Shown here: in pieces, positions 61,948 to 64,000 of the stretch
Layout: each line of letters begins with the position of its first letter
Numbering within the stretch: position 1 is the first letter of the stretch
Source: Bdellovibrio sp. SKB1291214
GTDB lineage: Bacteria; Bdellovibrionota; Bdellovibrionia; Bdellovibrionales; Bdellovibrionaceae
Reading direction: 5' to 3'
Length of the DNA: 64,000 bases
Assembly: GCF_002209355.2 (NCBI RefSeq)
Contig: NZ_CP106855.1
Coordinates: 2,666,001 to 2,730,000, forward strand
Notes under the pieces: model-generated
What the model was told of the DNA's origin: nothing
Databases searched by the model: none
What the model saw: only the letters and a program-made list of their open reading frames with translations
Translations under genes and position numbers: made by a program

Positions 61948-62067
61948 ATGGACAAAAACTCCTCTGAAGTACCAAAACCTGTGTTAACGAAAACGGAAAC
62001 TCCTAAAAACTTCGCCTGGCGGATTTTCCTGCAAGCCGGAGAAAAAGGAAAAGGCTTCTTTCTCTAA
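61948..62067 (+). CDS. Possible 39-residue protein within an inverted repeat
   Basis: A strong AGGAGG eight bases upstream precedes ATG 61948. The peptide is short, basic and without signal (MDKNSSEVPKP...RIFLQAGEKG). Its last codons lie in the left arm of a long inverted repeat (AAGCCGGAGA at 62033-62042 and TCTCCGGCTT at 62074-62083). It ends 3 bp before a GTG that is the alternative start of the acetyltransferase gene, so it could be a leader peptide for that gene. Confidence 0.4.
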   Translation: MDKNSSEVPKPVLTKTETPKNFAWRIFLQAGEKGKGFFL

Positions 62068-62083
62068 AAGGTGTCTCCGGCTT
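62033..62083. promoter_or_regulatory. Inverted repeat between leader ORF and acetyltransferase
   Basis: A 10-bp perfect stem (AAGCCGGAGA / TCTCCGGCTT) encloses 31 nt. Nearby GAGAAA/TTTCTC inside the loop could form an alternative pairing. This looks like a possible RNA switch, but no known riboswitch is recognised. Confidence 0.4.
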
Positions 62084-62133
62084 TTGATACACGTGGCGTT
62101 GCAAAAAACCGGCAGGCACCTTATTTTTTAAGG

Positions 62134-62694
62134 ATGATCGCTCAAAGACCACTTCCTTCGCGTTTATTGGGGCCCCGTTTAATACTTCAAAAGCACCCGT
62201 TGTCATTGGCATCTGAAATGTTTGCGATGATAGACGCCAATCGCGAGCACTTAAAGCACATGCCATGGACTCAGCTTACAAACTCCGTTGAGGATTCAAA
62301 AAATTGGATCAATGCAACCCACAATGAATGGGATAATCTGGCGTTGTTCGATTACGGCATTTATGTCGACCAGAAATACATTGGCAGTTGCGGTGTTCAC
62401 TCGATCAATTGGGAGTTTAAACATTGCGAGCTTGGATACTGGATCGGTCAAGAGTTTGAAGGCAAAGGTTATATCAGCGAGGCGGTAAAGCTTTTAGAAA
62501 ATGAATGCTTCAAAGCGGGCTTTCACAGAGTGGAAATTCGCTGTGCTTCCTTCAATGAAGCCTCCGCTCGTGTGGCTTTAAAAAATGGATATAAATTAGA
62601 AGGGGAGCTTCGCGAAGATTCTATTGTTAACGGAGAATATCGCAGCACTAAGGTTTTTGGAAAACTTCGCCGTGAGTGGAATGCCTTGGCATAA
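62134..62694 (+). CDS. RimJ/RimL-like GNAT acetyltransferase
   Basis: 186 aa from ATG 62134, or 207 from GTG 62071. The ribosome site does not decide: AAGG directly abuts the ATG. LLGPRLILQKHPLSLASEMFAMI is the RimL-type beginning. ELGYWIGQEFEGKGYISEAVKLL contains the acetyl-CoA loop, and RVEIRCASFNEASARVALKNGYKLEGELRE is the conserved end. Family members acetylate N-termini of ribosomal proteins, aminoglycoside-like or other amines. The true substrate is unknown. Confidence 0.85.
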   Translation: MIAQRPLPSRLLGPRLILQKHPLSLASEMFAMIDANREHLKHMPWTQLTNSVEDSKNWINATHNEWDNLALFDYGIYVDQKYIGSCGVHSINWEFKHCELGYWIGQEFEGKGYISEAVKLLENECFKAGFHRVEIRCASFNEASARVALKNGYKLEGELREDSIVNGEYRSTKVFGKLRREWNALA

Positions 62695-62852
62695 AATTAA
62701 TATAAAGAAGATTTTCCTATCAAATTTTCACGAGTTTTTCTGAAGCTGTATTTAATTTTTTCTGGGGGGATTTTAACGTTTCTTTTATTTGAGAATTCTT
62801 TCCGGTTTGTGCAGGTTGCGCTCACAGCAAATCTCACAAAAGGAGAATTTAA

Positions 62853-63329
62853 ATGAAACAAATATTAATGTCCGTGTTCGCTCTACTTATCGCGCAATCT
62901 GCGTCAGCAATGATCACTCAGAATTCATCTTGGGAAGAAATTTTAGCAGCAAAGGGTCCCTATGTTCTTCACTCTCCTGTGATTTACATGGGCCGAGCCA
63001 TCGATTATACATTCGTGTGTCGTGATGGTGGAATGCTTCGTACCCAGGCTCCGGTTGATATCGTTTATGCGATTCAAGAGGGCGCCGGTAAAACTGTCTT
63101 TCAAACCGTTGGCAGAGAAGTCCTTTCTACACCCATCAACTATGTTCAGAAGGAGGATTTCTGTGACACTGGTTCAAATCGCACGGTTTGCAAACCAGTT
63201 ACCTACACTGGCACATACCCTATGACGGTAAATATTCAGATTGGACGTCGTTTGAACAACGGCTTAGAAGTCTACTTGTTCACGAAGTCCTACACAGTTC
63301 CGACTTGTGAAAATGTCGTGGCCGATTAG
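62853..63329 (+). CDS. Small secreted four-cysteine protein, copy B
   Basis: 158 aa with a signal peptide (LLIAQSASA-MIT). It is paralogous to the protein at 41743. Shared elements in order are SSWEEIL, YMGRAIDYTFVCRDG, LRTQAPV, STPINY, FCDTGSNRTVC, TGTYPMTVN and YLFTKSYTVPTC. The four cysteines align. It is a single gene with AAAGGAG upstream of the ATG. Codon use is less biased than in copy A, which suggests lower expression. No known family is recognised. Confidence 0.85.
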   Translation: MKQILMSVFALLIAQSASAMITQNSSWEEILAAKGPYVLHSPVIYMGRAIDYTFVCRDGGMLRTQAPVDIVYAIQEGAGKTVFQTVGREVLSTPINYVQKEDFCDTGSNRTVCKPVTYTGTYPMTVNIQIGRRLNNGLEVYLFTKSYTVPTCENVVAD

Positions 63330-63351
63330 GAAGTACTCGGCCCCTTTGTAA

Positions 63352-64000
63352 TTAGGCAGCTTGAAGGCCTTTGATGAACTCGTTGGAAAGCTTTTCAGCA
63401 AGGTTCAAAGAGGCCTTGTTGTAAGCTGATTTTTCAGCCAAGCCCATCAACATTCCTACCAATTTTTCATTGATAATGATGGGCGTGATTGTCACGTGAT
63501 CAGGGATTGTTCCTTGGTTCCATTGTTCAAAGAAGTTCTCGTTCAGATCGTTCAAAGAGATGTAACCGTGGAAAGGTTTTTGAGTCGCAGCCACGATGTT
63601 AAAGATGCTAGGAGTCTTCAAAGGAATGCGCATCGACGTGTCTTTGATGTCTTGGAAGTTTTCGTCCCAGGCAAACGCAGTCACTTGTGATTCTTGTTCG
63701 TCCAGAGTCAAAATCATGGATTTTTCAAAGTGTGATTTCATTTCTGAAAGAACACGTTTTACTTTGTCGGCAATAACGCCGCTGTTTTTCTTTTTTAATT
63801 TTTCAAGTGCGAAACTGCCGCTCGCAACCGGATTCATTGTCGGTTTTGCGATTCCTGTTGGACGAGTCACAACAGGAATTGGCTTATTGCCAAAGCTTTC
63901 CTCACTCAAGTCAGGCAATTCATCCTTAGGAGGAGGCGGTGGGCCGCCCGCTTTGGAAGCTGCCGGAGCTGGTGCAGAGTTCGGTGTTAACGCTGGAGTC
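63352..64000 (-). CDS. Protein with proline-rich linker and C-terminal GAF-like domain, 5' end outside window
   Basis: The frame is open to the window edge. Read from the edge it starts in a Pro/Ala-rich linker (residues such as APAPAAS and PPPPPK), then a polar linker, and ends with a domain of about 130 residues (VKRVLSEMKSHFEKSMILTL, then TPSIFNIVAATQKPFHGYI, then ITPIIINEKLVGMLMGL). The last part resembles a GAF-like sensor fold, with a strand before a short helix, but no ligand motif is visible. An internal TTG at 63918 is not the real start. The N-terminal part is missing. Confidence 0.6.
   Translation of the reverse strand, partial: TPALTPNSAPAPAASKAGGPPPPPKDELPDLSEESFGNKPIPVVTRPTGIAKPTMNPVASGSFALEKLKKKNSGVIADKVKRVLSEMKSHFEKSMILTLDEQESQVTAFAWDENFQDIKDTSMRIPLKTPSIFNIVAATQKPFHGYISLNDLNENFFEQWNQGTIPDHVTITPIIINEKLVGMLMGLAEKSAYNKASLNLAEKLSNEFIKGLQAA

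Noticed and set aside
1-64000. CRISPR arrays, insertion sequences, rRNA operon
   Set aside because: No regularly spaced repeats, transposase-like frames or rRNA signatures were seen.

Overview
The window looks like chromosome from a Bdellovibrio-type predatory bacterium (Bdellovibrionota). This is an inference from gene content, not a database match. The supporting signs are the many small secreted or lipoprotein genes without obvious families, a fused isobutyryl-CoA mutase (IcmF), a 4HB-type chemoreceptor, Sco/PCu(A)C copper handling, a YbhGFSR-type exporter and a moderate GC content. Genes are dense on both strands. I see no insertion sequence, prophage block, rRNA operon or CRISPR array.

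Region 1 to 17.1 kb: a truncated secreted SH3/BNR-like protein; an acyl-CoA cluster (3-hydroxybutyryl-CoA dehydrogenase, crotonase, IcmF); a secreted protein with a caspase-like His/Cys pattern and C-terminal HEAT-like repeats; a GlsB/YeaQ-type membrane protein; a COG2509-like flavoprotein; phosphatidylserine decarboxylase; an outer-membrane-type protein; a head-to-head pair of QueD/PTPS homologues only 28 bp apart; and feoAB for ferrous iron uptake. Region 17.1 to 32.9 kb: a glycosyltransferase and a WecE-type sugar aminotransferase; a chemoreceptor; a secreted thermolysin-like HEXXH protein; a five-gene YbhG-F-F-S-R exporter with the ATPase split in two; a PCu(A)C/Sco copper pair; a secreted phospholipase-C-like protein; an exported class I glutamine amidotransferase-like hydrolase; and several lipoproteins. 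A tRNA-Gly(GCC) with its own promoter and terminator follows.

Region 33 to 47.4 kb: GNAT and SRAP/HMCES-type proteins; a phospholipase D fused to a VTT membrane domain and coupled to an EEP-family phosphoesterase; pgaBCD for poly-N-acetylglucosamine without an adjacent pgaA; a scramblase-like protein; a four-cysteine secreted protein; an XRE-like regulator whose stop codon overlaps the start of a 42-residue secreted peptide gene; a BON/glycine-zipper stress pair; a DASS anion transporter; and a terminase-small-subunit-like protein abutting an outer-membrane protein.

Region 47.2 to 64 kb is mostly housekeeping: pgsA with a small membrane-protein gene behind it, ybgC-glpX-zinc ribbon, a sensor kinase convergent with a lone receiver, a COQ10-like lipid-binding protein, an aldehyde dehydrogenase coupled to tilS, ftsH, the cdaA-cdaR-glmM cell-wall/c-di-AMP operon, pdxJ and tsaE. 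A second copy of the four-cysteine secreted family lies at 62.9 kb. The window ends inside a gene with a proline-rich linker.

The least explained items are the regulator/peptide pair (42.3-43.2 kb), the four-cysteine secreted family (41.7 and 62.9 kb), the caspase-like HEAT protein (6.8-8.4 kb), the short thermolysin-like protein (21.4 kb) and a tRNA-Gly whose elbow pair G19-C56 reads A19-U56.
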